This document shows positions 1-11,997 of a stretch of DNA of 64,000 nucleotides, piece by piece. Below the pieces are notes generated by a model that had not been told where the DNA came from, did not search any database, and was given only the letters and a program-made list of their open reading frames with translations. Origin of the DNA: Umbilicaria muhlenbergii. Its lineage: Eukaryota; Ascomycota; Lecanoromycetes; Umbilicariales; Umbilicariaceae. Each line of letters begins with the position of its first letter. Within the stretch, counting starts at the first letter, position 1. The position numbers and the translations under genes are program-made. Location of the stretch: the NCBI GenBank assembly GCA_000611775.1, contig KK106981.1:9823183-9887182 (forward strand). Reading direction: 5' to 3'.

Positions 1-263
1 TGTCTCATGAGGAACGCTTCTTGTCTGTGCGTTATGCGAGTACCAAACTGCTGTATTAATGACAGCGGGCAGAGGCAACGCGCGGTGTTTAGAGATGTTC
101 TCTAACTGGAGTTTGCACTTTGCTCATGGCATGCACAGTTGCTGGAAACGAACCTTTCTGGCTTCGGACTTAGGATATACCCTGATCTTTTGAAATCGTT
201 AAGAGTGGAACTACACGGGCCGTAGTCATACATTATCCACTGGTCGCCAGTTTAACGGATTAT

Positions 264-1222
264 CTATGAGCGCTCCTTTGTAAAGTAGACCTCGAATATG
301 CGCTCTCGATGTTGTACAAGATTGTGAAATTTCTCTAATCCCCTGGTCATGCGGTTCTCTTTCCACCCCATCCCTCCATCCAACAGAAGATGTGTGTATG
401 AGAAAACGCTGGCGTCGAACAAAGAGGGCTTGCCGGCACCAAAGAAGTAGTACTTCTCGCCGAGGAGTATGGACAGCGCTGCAAAGGCGTTTTGAGCGTC
501 ATTGTACACTGATTCGACATCTATGGCAGCGGTATGTTTCGAAAGCTCTTCTGCGGCCGCTGAACGTAACTGCTGAGCTATCGTGGCGCGCACAAGCGTG
601 TTCGAGGAACACGGAGTGATATAGAGATGTTGCGCAACAGCCGCGAAGTTGGTCGGCTCAAGGTAAAGTGTATATAGCTAAGACAGACAACTTGATGTCA
701 GCGTCAATCGCTTGATATGGATTCAGCCGTCGTACCCAAGCATTGCGTATTCGGTGGTCAACAAGAGCCAAGTACGCGTCATATTTGAAGTCCGAAGGTT
801 CCTCTGTCGAGATTTTGAGCTCCCGGACCCATCTTTGTACCTTGTTCGAGCCTATCGGCAACGAAACCTCTGCCAATGATGCTGGCGAACCGGTCAACGG
901 AAGAACGAAAGGTAGGGCTCCTGTAGGTGATGCATGGTTATTCGATGGAAGAGTCTTGTGATCGACTCCTAAGACCTTCAGATATGTCTGGAACAACACC
1001 CTCGTCAACGACGGTGTGATTCGGTGGAACTCTCTAAAAGCTTACCTGCCACTTCAAACAACTCGGGTTGAAGGAAGGGTCGCCACGTCTAGCAGCTTCT
1101 GGTGTTGTGAAAACATACAGAAGATTCTGCGATCTGTCATTGGTAGCTCGTTGCGGCAGCTCGTTAGCAGGATACGTCTGAAGCGGAAACTTGTCGAAAA
1201 GGCGCCTTATGGGAGTAGGCAT
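264..1222 (-). CDS. Metaxin / Sam37-like mitochondrial outer-membrane protein
   Basis: Three exons on the minus strand: 1222-1046, 987-736 and 677-264. The two 58-nt introns have GTAAGC..CAG and GTACGA..TAG ends, and phases join cleanly. The 280-residue product has the fungal metaxin layout. It opens with a thioredoxin-like part (RRLFDKFPLQTYPANELP, LYVFTTPEAARRG, SFNPSCLKWQTYLKVLGV, SNNHASPTGALPFVLP) and continues with a GST-C-like helical part (HRIRNAWLYTLYLEPTNF, FFGAGKPSLFDASVFSYTHLLL, NLVQHRERI). Family members belong to or assist the SAM complex that inserts beta-barrel proteins into the mitochondrial outer membrane; that role is inferred here. The start at 1222 fits relatives. An upstream in-frame ATG at 1321 and further minus-strand GTAAGT/GTAAGA sites near 1384 and 1604 leave the 5' end open. 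Confidence 0.83.
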
Positions 1223-2271
1223 AGACCACCAATGCTGTGGAGGATGATGTGTAGGGGAGGCATTGCTTGAGGATGAACCTCGCCGGCCGTGGTTGTCACC
1301 ATCATTTTCATCTACGGGCATTATTGTCAAGGCCCATGATGCGACGTCCCAGCTTGAAGCTCGAGAGCTCAAGAAATTTACTTACCTGCCGTGGGTTAGC
1401 TCAGCCCTGCCGCTTATGCCTGCCCTACAGGACCGAGGGCTCCACCGACTGTTTCCACGTTCCCAGAAGTAAAATCCCAAGTCGCAAGTTGACTTTGAAG
1501 GGAAGAGAACAAGTTGATACTCACCAACATGTCCTTGATCAAAGCTGGAGTTCAGAGCATTCGGACGCAAGTATACAGATTGTCGATTTCATTGATTTCT
1601 TACCTGTACATAGAGTCCTATTCAAAGTCTACTATTTCCTCTGAGGTCGAGGAGGACAGTCGGACCTCCGCCTGAGAACTGCCACACTATACGAAGGTGC
1701 ACCTGGTCCTCAGCCGAGAACGGAGTTGGTTTAGAAATTGTAAGGCAAAGGTAAAGCCATCAATTACTAACCCTAATCTACAATCCATGAACCCGACTTT
1801 CCAACCCTTCGAGAGACTGATATAAGGTAGTGATATCCAGTTTGCGCGTACTGTTTTTGCGGGGTACTGGTGCAAAAGAGGAGAATGGGGGACTGGGTCT
1901 CTCCAAGCCTTTTGTTAGCCGGAAGTATCTTCACGCCATGTCAAGCATAGGCCCTCCAGAGCTCCCAGTCATCTGACATCTTCATCCCTCTCCTGCCTGT
2001 GACCACTGACCCATTTGCTCTACGCTGTGCCTGACAGCGTGCGTTAAAAGTCATGGTGTGATTAGCCCCTGGGGTCGAGGCGAAAAGTGGATTGTCTCTA
2101 GTACTCATAGTTGTCCGGGTCTCAAGCCCTGGCTCGACGTTCGCTATCTACTACTTGCTCCTGCCTCTGCACCCACTTTTGGCCGCTTTCTAGTCCTAGA
2201 TTCGTTCTGTTTTTCTTCGAAGTCTAATGTCGGTGGCCAGAAGGGGTCCAGCTTCGCGGTCAAAGATCGGT
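1223..2271. other. Intergenic: shared upstream region of metaxin-like and Zn2Cys6 genes
   Basis: No convincing coding sequence was seen. The stretch lies between divergently transcribed genes and should hold both promoters. Several minus-strand GTAAGT-like donors suggest 5' leader introns of the metaxin-like gene. It includes a 16-nt word at 1670-1685 that recurs exactly at 5015-5030. Confidence 0.5.
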
Positions 2272-4307
2272 ATGATCCTACCTACGCAAACTTGTTCCTC
2301 TGCTAATTACGCTTGGTCAGCCTGGTAAGACCGTGTAGTCTTGATGTCTCACACTAGATATACTGATGTTCGTCACATAGCAAACAATGCAGGACCCGCC
2401 ATGTTAAATGTGAGTAGGAATATGCACGGGGAGGCTCCTCGTTGACACATGTGCAGGCGACCAGCAACAGCCCTGTCACAAATGTCAAGAGGATGGTTCA
2501 ACCTGTCTCTATGACAAACCGTCTACCTTCGTCGCCAAGGGTGGGAATCTGTTCTGAATCTTCTCATAATGTTATATACTAATTACCGAACACAGAATGG
2601 GTTCCTGAGGAGGCCCTACATCGTGCTGAGCTAACCCGGGCCCCCCTTGGCTCCGATGAGCCACGTCCAGGAAGTAGGTGGCGTCTACATGTAGATAGAT
2701 ACTGCGCTAACCTGGGTTCCTATGCGGCAGCACAGTTTTCGTTCATCGACGAGAACGAGTACATAAAAGACCAGTATACTGTCCTCGCCGTACAGCAACA
2801 GGCTTTGTCACAGACCATGTCTCCACCTTTAATCATGTCTCCACCTCTACCACCCGCTTCTGCCCAGGTGCAACGTCAGCAGCGTCGCTCGTTCACCTTT
2901 CACTCTACTCCTTCTCCAGTTCCTAAGCCTTCTTGGACCGAACCGGTGCACATGCAAGACCAAGACAAGTGGAGATATCCACCAGGGGACCCCCTAGACA
3001 TGACAATAGCAAATGCGGAGAACGCACTGCAGCCGGTAACTACTGCAATGGATGCCTTCTTTTTCGATCGCTACTGTCACATCGTTGGCCCTTGGTTCGA
3101 TCTCTTTGACGATGACCACCATTTCACGCATGTAGTTCCTCATCTATCTCTATCACATCCGCTACTCCATCTGTCAGCCCTCGCCAATGCAGCGAAGCAG
3201 CACTACTTGACGTCCACACAACGTGCAGATACGGCTCTAGCATACTACGACGATGCGCTTCGGATGTTGACCGCGACCTTGAAAAGCATACCATGGGGGT
3301 CCTCAGCTACCGTCTTCGCGTCTTGCCTCCTCCTAGCGCACTGTGAAATGATCGACGCAAGCAACCAAGATTGGCATCTGCATCTCAGTGGCACCTTCTC
3401 ACTTGTTTCGACACACGGGTGGCATGGCTGTAGCGGCGGGTTGACTCAAGCTTGCTTCTGGATTTACTGCCGCATGGATGTTCTTTCGTCGCTGGCGACC
3501 GCCGAGCCCACACGTCTTGACACTGCCGTATGGCTTCCAGCCGAGCATGCCCTGGCTTTGCGAGATGGAACAAAACCGTGGAGCGTCGACGTGTGGTCCA
3601 ATTATGTTGTCCTGCTGCTTGCGCAAGTTCACAATTTCTTATGCAAGGTTCGCCGCCAGCGTCTGATGTCATCGGCCATTTTGGAAGAGTGGCAGGTGCT
3701 AAAGGAACGTATTGTTGCTCATGAGCGACGCCAACCACTCCTGTTTCAGCCGCTCGCCGTGGTTCCGCCGAATCTTGAAGATGAGGACAATCCATTCGTA
3801 TCGATACGTTACGTTAGTGATAAAGTATGCGCGGCAATGCAGATGTTTGATCTCACGCGCCTCTTACTGATTCTCGCACGGCCGGAGCATAGTCGTCAAG
3901 AACGTGCCGCACGTCTGGCAGCTCGGAGTGATGTGGTCCAGTATTACGCTTCTCGGGTTGTTGCAAATAGCGTCATCAACCGTGGGGAGATCACGTGGGT
4001 GAATGCGGTGCAATTGCTCACATCGGCAGGGCTTACGCTCGTTGGCTGGATGGAACGAAAAGCGCTGGTGAAGTGTCTTGATGACATTCACATCCACACC
4101 GGATGGAACACGCGAGGTAACATCGACGAGCTGCTAAGGTGGTGGGGATGGATTGAACCGTTGCGCGACCGAGCTCAAACGTGGCGGGATGTCCGTTCGA
4201 AGATCGGACGGCCTGAACGTGTTGATGAGTACCTGATGAGGACGTTCGATGTCGGGACGTCATCACCGCTGCATGGGGCCAGTGGAAGACGTGAACCAAG
4301 GGTCTGA
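2272..4307 (+). CDS. Zn2Cys6 transcription factor with fungal-specific (Fungal_trans_2-like) domain
   Basis: Four exons: 2272-2324, 2381-2409, 2457-2540 and 2596-4307, giving about 625 residues. The zinc cluster spans the first three exons and appears only after splicing: ACKQCRTRHVKC then QPCHKCQEDGSTCLYD, a C-x2-C-x6-C-x5-C-x2-C-x6-C pattern at residues 18-45. The start at 2272 places the binuclear cluster at the N terminus as usual, and introns of 47-56 nt join in phase. The long last exon has the alpha-helical middle-homology pattern of PF11951-type regulators (DAFFFDRYCHIVGPWFDLFD, SHPLLHLSALANAAKQHY, TALAYYDDALRMLTATL). It should act in the nucleus on CGG-type sites. Its targets are unknown, but the next two co-oriented genes are a sugar porter and an anhydrosugar kinase, so a local pathway regulator is plausible. 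Confidence 0.88.
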
Positions 4308-5929
4308 TTACGCGCAACATAGGCACCCCGGCATGGCCTAGGTTGAGGACTCATCACCAGCAATATTGGAAGGTTCGGCTATCCGTTGTTTGTCTTCTTC
4401 GCGCGACATCTATTGAGCGATTCTCAAGGCGTTTGGACGGTGGCAGGGAGGTTACGGAAGTCAGTGGGTCGAGGGCGCCTGGTGGCATATTGTGCCTATG
4501 GCACATGCGGAAAAGGTCTTTGCAAAACCAGAATCATTGGCATTAATGTGAATATCGTCTGCTGTTTAAGTACGCCGTATTGGAGATACCTACGGCGTTA
4601 TGAAGGTCCAAGAGAATGCAGGTATTGGTGCAATTGCTTTTGCCGTCTTACATTATTGACTTGTAAACAGGACAGGAAGCGCTTCGGAGCATGATCACTT
4701 ACTAATATGCCTCAAAAGCAAGAGGGCTGCCTCACGAGTTCTGAATTGCCTTCCTGGATAGTAACGGAGGAGCTTGGGCGTGTATTTGAGATTAGATTCA
4801 GCCATAGCATCCGCGGGATCAGGCGTACACACCGAATAAGTGGCATTGTGCAGCTGGGGGATCCGCGCCGTCTACTCCATAGTTTATGAAAGATTTGAGG
4901 GACGCTCCATAGGGAGACACCAAGACCCCTTGACCCTTACAATATCCACCTCAATGATTCCCACGTATTGCCGTCGTAGTTGAGTTATCAAGTGGGCTCC
5001 TCTGCCTGAGAGGCGCCTGAGAACTGCCACTTGATTGGACAGTGCGCTTGGAATCCTCTCCGTCCCGTTGTTCGAGGCCCTGGACTGGTAAGGTAGTGGC
5101 TAGAACAGGTGCGGGGCGATAAAGTGCAAGCAAATCATTGCACCCCACTGTCACCATTGTACACTGGCAGCGACCTTACTGTCGCCGGGGGAGCCTCCTG
5201 CGCATGTGCTTGTGCTGGGCTGAAGGAGCTCTCGCGAAGCGGGGGTGGCGGGGAAGGAGACTCGGCTGGACGCGGGAGGAAGGCGTCCCCGGAAGGAAAC
5301 GTTGGCACCTACGGTACCTTACCAGGGTGACGCCACATTCCAGGCTGAGGATCGCCTCCGACGCTGTCCTGCCATCATCATGGCGACTTGTGCTCCTCGA
5401 AGACTGAACCATCTCGAATTCTTGCTCGGATTCTCTGTACGGCTACGGCTGCGCTGCATCTCGAAACAGAGATCGCGCTGCTTGGCATGGAAGGCTTCAA
5501 AGCTATCCCGACTCCACATTGAAGGCCCTGGGGTCTGGGAAGTGAATTGCGGGAATAAGCTCGGTGTGGACCATTGCATGCCAATCTGCTCCACCTTCCG
5601 GTTGTGGGGTTCCCCTCGGCATTGGAGAATTGCTTGGAAGACAGAGCTCGATGTCGACATGGGCCTGCTCTGGGCCTGCATCTGGCTCCGGACAACGGCA
5701 GTGGCCTTCGAATGATATTAGTCCGTTCGTAGTCCAGTCTTCGACTGACATCAATTTCCTACAAGTATCACATCGTTGCCCACTTCTTATCTCATCATTG
5801 CTCCATAGCGTCTCATCTCATCTCAATTCCTTTCAGTTCTTTTCGCACCGCAAGCGTTGCGTACCCATAGGCATTGGCCTTCTCTTCCTCTACCTCTTCT
5901 GTTGATTGAGCCCTCGGGCTTCCTTCAAT
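4308..5929. other. Intergenic, no gene seen
   Basis: Only short overlapping open frames with no family resemblance or splice support. The last 200 bases are pyrimidine-rich with repeated tctcat words, as expected for the promoter and leader of the MFS gene. A second exact copy of the 16-nt word from the metaxin/Zn2Cys6 interval lies at 5015-5030. Confidence 0.5.
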
Positions 5930-7708
5930 ATGCGTCGAAATATCATGAAGCTGACCCCCTATACCATGACCATGGGGGGCCTCAGTGGTCTGAAGCTCCA
6001 ACTCGCTGTAGCTACTATAGGTAGGCTTGTTTGTTTTCATGAATCTTCAAAAACGCGGACAGTGAGCTGACTCGTCGCCAAGCTACGTGTGCTTTCTGGC
6101 TCTTTGGGTACGACATGTCAGTCATGGGTGGGATCATCACAGAGGAGCCGTTCCTCTCCATTTTCCCCCAAACTAAGGATCCCTCCATTCAAGGCATCAC
6201 CATTGCTGCTTTGGAAATTGGAGCTCTGATTGGCGCCCTCCTTTGCCTGGATGTTGGTGACCGATTTGGCCGTCGTGGGACTGTCTTTCTAGGCATGTCT
6301 TTCATGGTCGTTGGTGGTACTCTTCAAGCTTCAGCCTGGTCTCTCGCTCAAATGATCGTTGGTCGTGTGCTGTCTGGCATCGGTCTGGGCCTACAGGTCG
6401 CTACCGTTCCCACGTGGCAGAGTGAATGCTGCAAGCCGAAATCTCGTGGACGTTGGGTAATGATTGAGGGTGGTCTACAAACCACTGGTGTTGCTTGCGG
6501 ACAATGGATTGGATATGGTAATGAGCCCAGGGGCACTTCGAGTCCAGAATGGATTGTTAACGTAGCAACAGGATTCTTCTTCGCCAAGGGCCAGATTCAA
6601 TGGCGGATGCCAGTGGCCATTCAACTCATTCCAGCTGCTATAGTCTTCTGTTTCATCATGTTCCTTCCCGAATCCCCTCGCTGGCTTATCAAGCACGGCA
6701 TGTTTAAAGAGGGTTTCTACAACCTCTGTAAACTCCGCGGTCTTCCGGAGGATCACCCGCTACTCATCGAGGAGCGCGACTCCATCATGGCCACATTCGA
6801 AGCGCAAAAAGGAGAGGCGCCATTTACCTACAAGGAGCTCTTCCAACAAGGCAAGACCCGGACCTTTTACAGGGTATGCCTTGCTTTCTTCATACAAGCG
6901 GCACAGCAACTTTCCGGTATCAACCTCGTCTCGAGTTACGCCAACCAGATCCTCGCGACCAGTTTTGATCTCAGCCCTTCCACCTCGCACTTGATTGCTG
7001 CCTGCGGTGGTGCTGAATACGCCATCTGTTCCATTTTCTCCGTCCTCCTCATTGAGGGCCTCGGCCGTCGCAGGGCCTTTTTGAGCACTGCGGTCGGTAT
7101 GACTGCGTCGTTCATTGCCATTCCCATTCTTCTCTCCACTGGCTCCAGGACCTGTCAACTTGCCGCAGCGGGCGTTCTCTTCCTGTTCAACACCTTCTTC
7201 GGCCTGGCCTGGGTCGGCGGTCCTTTCCTTTACTCTGCCGAGATCGCGCCGCTCCGATCTCGCGCCCAGATCAACGTATGTCATTTCTGCAGGCTTCAAA
7301 GCCCTAATTCAAACCCTACAATCCCAGAGACTAATCGGTGACCAGGGCATCGCTTCCGCGGCTAATTGGATTTTTTGCACCATTGTGGTTTTAACTATTC
7401 CCCCGTCCTTCGCCAATCTTGGTTACAAGACCTACATAATATACGCAGTACTCAACGCCTCATTCATCCCGATCATCTACTTGTTCTTGGTTGAAACCAA
7501 AGGTCGTTCTCTCGAGGAGCTGGACGTAATTTTTGCAACTCCAGGGAATCCGGTCCGCAACGAAAAACACATGCCCTACGATATTGACCTTGCCGAAGCC
7601 CGCCGCACATTGGGTCTTGACGAGACGGCAAACGCTGACATCGAGTACAAGGTTGCAGAGAAGACAACTGAGCTCAGGGAGGAGCGCATGGCGAGCATAT
7701 CCCGTTGA
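5930..7708 (+). CDS. MFS sugar transporter (hexose/lactose-permease-like)
   Basis: Exons 5930-6020, 6083-6517, 6572-7275 and 7346-7708 give about 530 residues with 12 predicted membrane spans. Sugar-porter signatures are present: LKLQLAVATIATCAFWLFGYD in the first span, DVGDRFGRRGTVFLG after span 2, GRVLSGIGLGLQVATVPTWQSE, PESPRWLIKHG before the central loop, QLSGINLVSSYANQI in span 7, and ETKGRSLEELD at the end of span 12. The 6518-6571 interval is open in frame but has GTAATG..ACAG ends, is 54 nt long, and its removal restores the usual WIGYGFFFAKGQIQWRMP join, so I treat it as a stop-free intron. The protein should be a plasma-membrane proton-coupled sugar importer. The next gene downstream is an anhydrosugar kinase, so a 1,6-anhydro sugar is a possible substrate; that is inference. 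Confidence 0.9.
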
Positions 7709-9138
7709 CAGATGAGCTCTTTTCATTGAACAGAGCTACTGCCCTCGGTACCTACTGGCTTGCAATATCCCCATCAGGGCGGCTAGAGTTAGAGTTATGC
7801 CACAATACAGAGAAAGCCGTTTCCTATTGCACAAGATTGTAACGCTCACAGGCGCATGACTGGGATATGAAGGCAGCAGGAAACCGTTCGAAATTGTGAT
7901 TTGACGTCCACTCAAGCGTTGGATAGCATCGGCCACGACGCTCCGAGGCTCCCCAGAAAGCTAGAAGGCTTCGAAGCAAGTAGAAGAACGTGAAACAGCC
8001 GAGCAAGCACGGAAGGGGCCTCAGTAAGCCGTACAAAATCTGGAGTAGTGCCGCAAGCCGTATCATCGTGGCTGGCAATACTATTAAAGTCGGTCCAGAT
8101 ATTGGATCGACTATCTTATTTGCCATGACAAACTTATTATTAGTTTTAGAGGGCCCCCGGCATACATCTACCGACCAAACGATTCACGGCCTCAAGGGAG
8201 TTAAGATCTGATCAGCTGAACTTCATCACAGAAGGAGAACACTACCTGGCCCCGATGCCCTCCCAGTACTGTCACACTGTTGACAACATCGATGCCACGT
8301 GTAGGGTCAAAATAAATGACAGTCGCAACGGGGGACCTCGTACCTAACGAAAGCACCGACCTCAGGCTTTGAGGATATGATTTCTGGAAACTCGTAGAAG
8401 CCATTGGGCCCTGTAGTCGATAGTAATAGTATTTCCACTTGTTGCAGACCGTTTTTAAACTGTTGCTAGGGGCTGCGTGGATGCCTTTGAATTGAAAGTA
8501 CCACTTATTTGGACCTAATGCTTAAGGCATGGTCTCACTGCGTAATGTTATGTATATGGGAGAGCCTGGCTACTCTCCATCAATGGCAAGAGTCTCATCT
8601 GCTTCAACAGCAAGACCGAATCTGTTGGCCGGGTATAGTAGATCCATTGGCAGCGTTGCTTATTCCATTTATGATACTGTACAGGGTGGGTCAAGTGTCG
8701 TCTTGGCGGCGAATGGGATCGGATGCTCGGCATGGCCTTGCCGGCCGGGCCCTCCTTCCATCCCAGTGCGTCCACTCACGCGCGCCCCACACGCCACCCC
8801 ACCATCAGGCCTCTCCAGTCTCCACAAGCTGTCTTTCCCTACTTACCTGAAAGCTGATCTGCATTCCGCATGGCATGCCCGGCCTGCCTTGCGGAAGCCA
8901 GCATGGGAAGGTTAAACATTTCTGCCTGGCTCCAGACCCGAGGGGCCTCGGAGGCAACTGTTCCTGGCCCAAATCCAATACGATGGGGAAAGGTTCCCTC
9001 GGGTCAGACAGGCAGCTCAAAGATCAGATTGATTTTCCCCCTCTTCCTCTCCTTCCCACTCTTGTACTCGCGTCAAACTCGTCTTGGACACTCGACTCAA
9101 TCCATCTCGCTCAACTTTGAACGCATCTTTCCACCACG
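7709..9138. other. Intergenic, no gene seen
   Basis: Scattered short frames on both strands show no recognisable domain. The final 130 bases are strongly pyrimidine-rich (cccctcttcctctcc near 9040) and lead into the kinase start codon, consistent with its promoter and 5' leader. Confidence 0.5.
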
Positions 9139-10734
9139 ATGACGAGACAATCATGGAGCGGAAAGCCGCTGTCGCTGAAATCCATCGGCACGAATGCTGG
9201 AACCTCAATGGATGGCTTGGACATTGTACATATACACTGGACCCAGGAGCATCCAGGCGCTCCTCTTCACATGAATCTCCTACACGCCGGCGAGGTTGCA
9301 TTTGACGGGCCGTTAAAAAGTACGGGAACCAGATCCCCTGATATTCCACAGACCCAGGCAGCTACTGACAACGATGAAAGAGAAGGTCATGAATCTGATC
9401 AAGCACAACAAGACGTCACCAGAAGAAATTGCCATCGTAAACATCCAGGTACGTTCGAGATACCGCCTGCCCCGAAACCTATTTGGTGAACGGCTGAGGT
9501 TGACTGGGACTCACAGCTAGGAGAATTCGCGGCCAATGCGATCAAGCAGTTTGCAGAGGAACAAGGCTTCGACCTACAGAAGGAGGTTGATATCATCTCC
9601 GGACAGGGACAAACAATCTGGCATTTGCCGCTGCCGGAGATGTTCGAGGGCGATCAAATCCGAGCGCATCTCGACATGGCCGAAATCTCCATCATCGCGG
9701 AGAAGACTGGCATTACGACCATGTCTCAATTCCGGGTCAGTGACATGGCTCTCGGACGCCAGGGCTGCCCGCTCTTCGTGGCCTGGGATTCCTTGGTTGC
9801 TACACACCCGACCCTGAATCGTGCGGTACAGAACATTGGCGGCATTGCCAACATCACCATGCTCCCCAAAGGCGATCCTACCGGAGGCTATGATTTTGAT
9901 ACTGGCCCAGGCAATGTCTTCATTGACGGGTGAGTACTATCTATTACCTTGCTAAGGCGGCCCTCGGATCCTGAAAATTAACGCTTGCTGCACAGCGCTG
10001 TTCGGTATTTCAGCAACGGGGAGAGACACTACGACAAGGACGGCGTTATGGGCGCAGCGGGCAAGGTGCAACAACACATTGTAGATGAGGTCCTGGCCGG
10101 TCCCTATTTCGTCCACGATATTCCCAAGACGACAGGGCGCGAGACTTTCGGGGATACGTGGAGTGAAGATCTCTGTAAGCGTATGTTGGCCGACGGTGCT
10201 TCACCAGAGGACTGTGTGGCGACCATCACCCGGATAACAGCGCAGTCGCTGGCCGAGGCTTACAAGCGCTGGGGCCCCAAGGAAGGTATCGACGAGATTT
10301 ATCTTGGCGGCGGTGGATCGTACAACCCAAACATCGTCAACTACCTCCGTAAGCAGATGCCCGACACGAAGATCGAATACCTTGATGCGATTGGCGTCCC
10401 GACCGGCTCGCGCGAGGCCATGGATTTCGCCTTCAAAGGCCTCGAATGTATCGTCGGCCGATCCCTCATTGTGCCCAAGAACGTAGAGTCGGACAAGCCG
10501 GGCATCATCGGGCAGATCCAGCCGGGCGGGGGGCTGCAATACCACCGTCTCCTCAAACACGTGCAGGACTTCTGGGGTGATTTTTCATTGGAGAAGCGTA
10601 TGGACCCGGTCCTGAGGATGGAGATTGTCGGTCAACCAGCGAAGCACGGCGGCGCGGTCACCAACGGTCAATCGAAGATGAACGGCCAGGTCCAGACAAA
10701 CGGCGTCGGCCACGCCAATGGAGTGCGAGCATGA
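9139..10734 (+). CDS. Levoglucosan kinase / anhydro-N-acetylmuramic acid kinase (AnmK) family protein
   Basis: Exons 9139-9319, 9381-9448, 9517-9929 and 9996-10734 encode 466 residues. AnmK-family landmarks occur in order: phosphate loop IGTNAGTSMDGLD (residues 16-28), LGEFAANAIKQF, GQGQTIWHLP, the catalytic-Asp region FRVSDMALGRQGCPL, QNIGGIANIT, YDFDTGPGNVFIDG, KTTGRETFGD, EIYLGGGGSYNPNI, and GVPTGSREAMDFAF. The ATP/ASKHA-type fold cleaves and phosphorylates a 1,6-anhydro sugar in one step. Bacterial members recycle anhydroMurNAc, but fungi lack peptidoglycan and the closest characterised fungal relative, Lipomyces starkeyi levoglucosan kinase, makes glucose 6-phosphate from levoglucosan. 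That is the preferred reading. The usual SHGQT segment reads SGQGQT here. The tail after about residue 425 is Gly/Asn/Gln-rich and unlike the family. A sugar porter lies directly upstream on the same strand. Confidence 0.9.
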
Positions 10735-11997
10735 AGATGCGCGGTCTCTCGGGGCGGGTTGAATAGCGGGTGTGCATATAATATCCGGCTTCGTCTATCG
10801 TCGCGCTTGATTCCTTGCTGGTTTTACTGGGCGATGCATTGACAGGCGTGATGAGATACTCCCGGGACTGACTAGATTGGCATTCCATCCAGGCGTTAGG
10901 CCCAGAAGTTGCAGTATCTCGAATGAAGATGCATGTTCCTGTATCATGCTCTGTAGAAGCACCACTCTAATACAATGGGGCCCTAGGACCGAGGTGCCTG
11001 AGTGGATGCTCTGACTGCGGTTCTCTCTCGCACGAAGAAACCAACTCTTACAAGTGAGGAGGCAGTGAGATGTGGAAGATGGCCTGGCCCATGTATGCAG
11101 CGGTAGCGCATTCCTCCATGGTGTTTCATCAGATGCATGGCGTCAGCGACCATGGACTGGGTCCAAGGGCAGGCGTCTCGAGGTGCGAGTAAGTCGAGGT
11201 CGTCCTTGCAAATGGAAGTGGAAGTGGAAGTGGAAGTGCAAGTGCAAGTGGGGGTTCCGATCTTCATAAGGCTGGCTCGGCTGGCTCTCGGCACGGGGGG
11301 CTAGGGCGGGGTTGCTTTCGATGGGACCGACTAAGGTAGGATAATGACTAAGGTAATAAGGTAAGGCGAGTGTACAACGTTGTACGGTAATGCTCTGGTG
11401 GGGGTGGGGACAGTACTCCTACGAGGGACGGAGCACCAGCTGACCACCATGGGATGCTCGACAAAAGTACTTCATTAAGTTGATGCGTCTGGAATGTTCA
11501 ATCTTCAGGAGTAAATTCAGGAGTAAATCCGTCGCTCGGTACCATCCTCCACCATTCTTGTTCCGTAATCCATATGCCGCCGACTCTCAAGGCTACACCT
11601 CCCGCTTGGTCCATGTCCATGTGCACCCCGACCACACCACATCATCGTTCCAATTCGGACGAACCCCGGCGGCAAGCTGTGGATCGACGGAAAACTTGCT
11701 CACGCTAGGTACTCGTCGCGTGGTGCAGCGCCATCTGAAGGGCAACTTCCCTTGGCCGAGCCAGCTTGGTCCAAAAATCGCCGACGGGGACATCTTTAAA
11801 CTCGTGTGAAGGAAGCATTGGAAGGTACCGTCGGGTGCGTGGGTCTATCCGTTTCCCGGCGGTCTCATCGGCCCATCAGACCTCCCCAGACCTGGAAGAG
11901 GCACCTTGACTGCTCTTACCCACTCAACGTTGTTGCTGTCGGGAAAGCGTATCACTTGTAATCCTTTTCGCGGCGTGTGTGCTGCACCATCTGCGTC
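10735..11997. other. Intergenic with a small microsatellite
   Basis: No gene recognised. It contains the terminator side of the kinase gene, a hexanucleotide repeat near 11213-11251, clustered ctaaggta words around 11330-11360, and the promoter side of the copper-fist gene. Confidence 0.45.
11213..11251. repeat. (TGGAAG)n / (TGCAAG)n microsatellite
   Basis: Four tandem tggaag units are followed by two tgcaag variants, then a G run. It lies in non-coding DNA. Confidence 0.85.

Noticed and set aside
6760-7299. 179-residue minus-strand open frame
   Set aside because: Exact shadow of the MFS transporter coding strand; low-complexity Glu/Arg composition fits an antisense artefact.
10201-10560. 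119-residue minus-strand open frame
   Set aside because: Antisense to the conserved C-terminal part of the levoglucosan-kinase-like gene.
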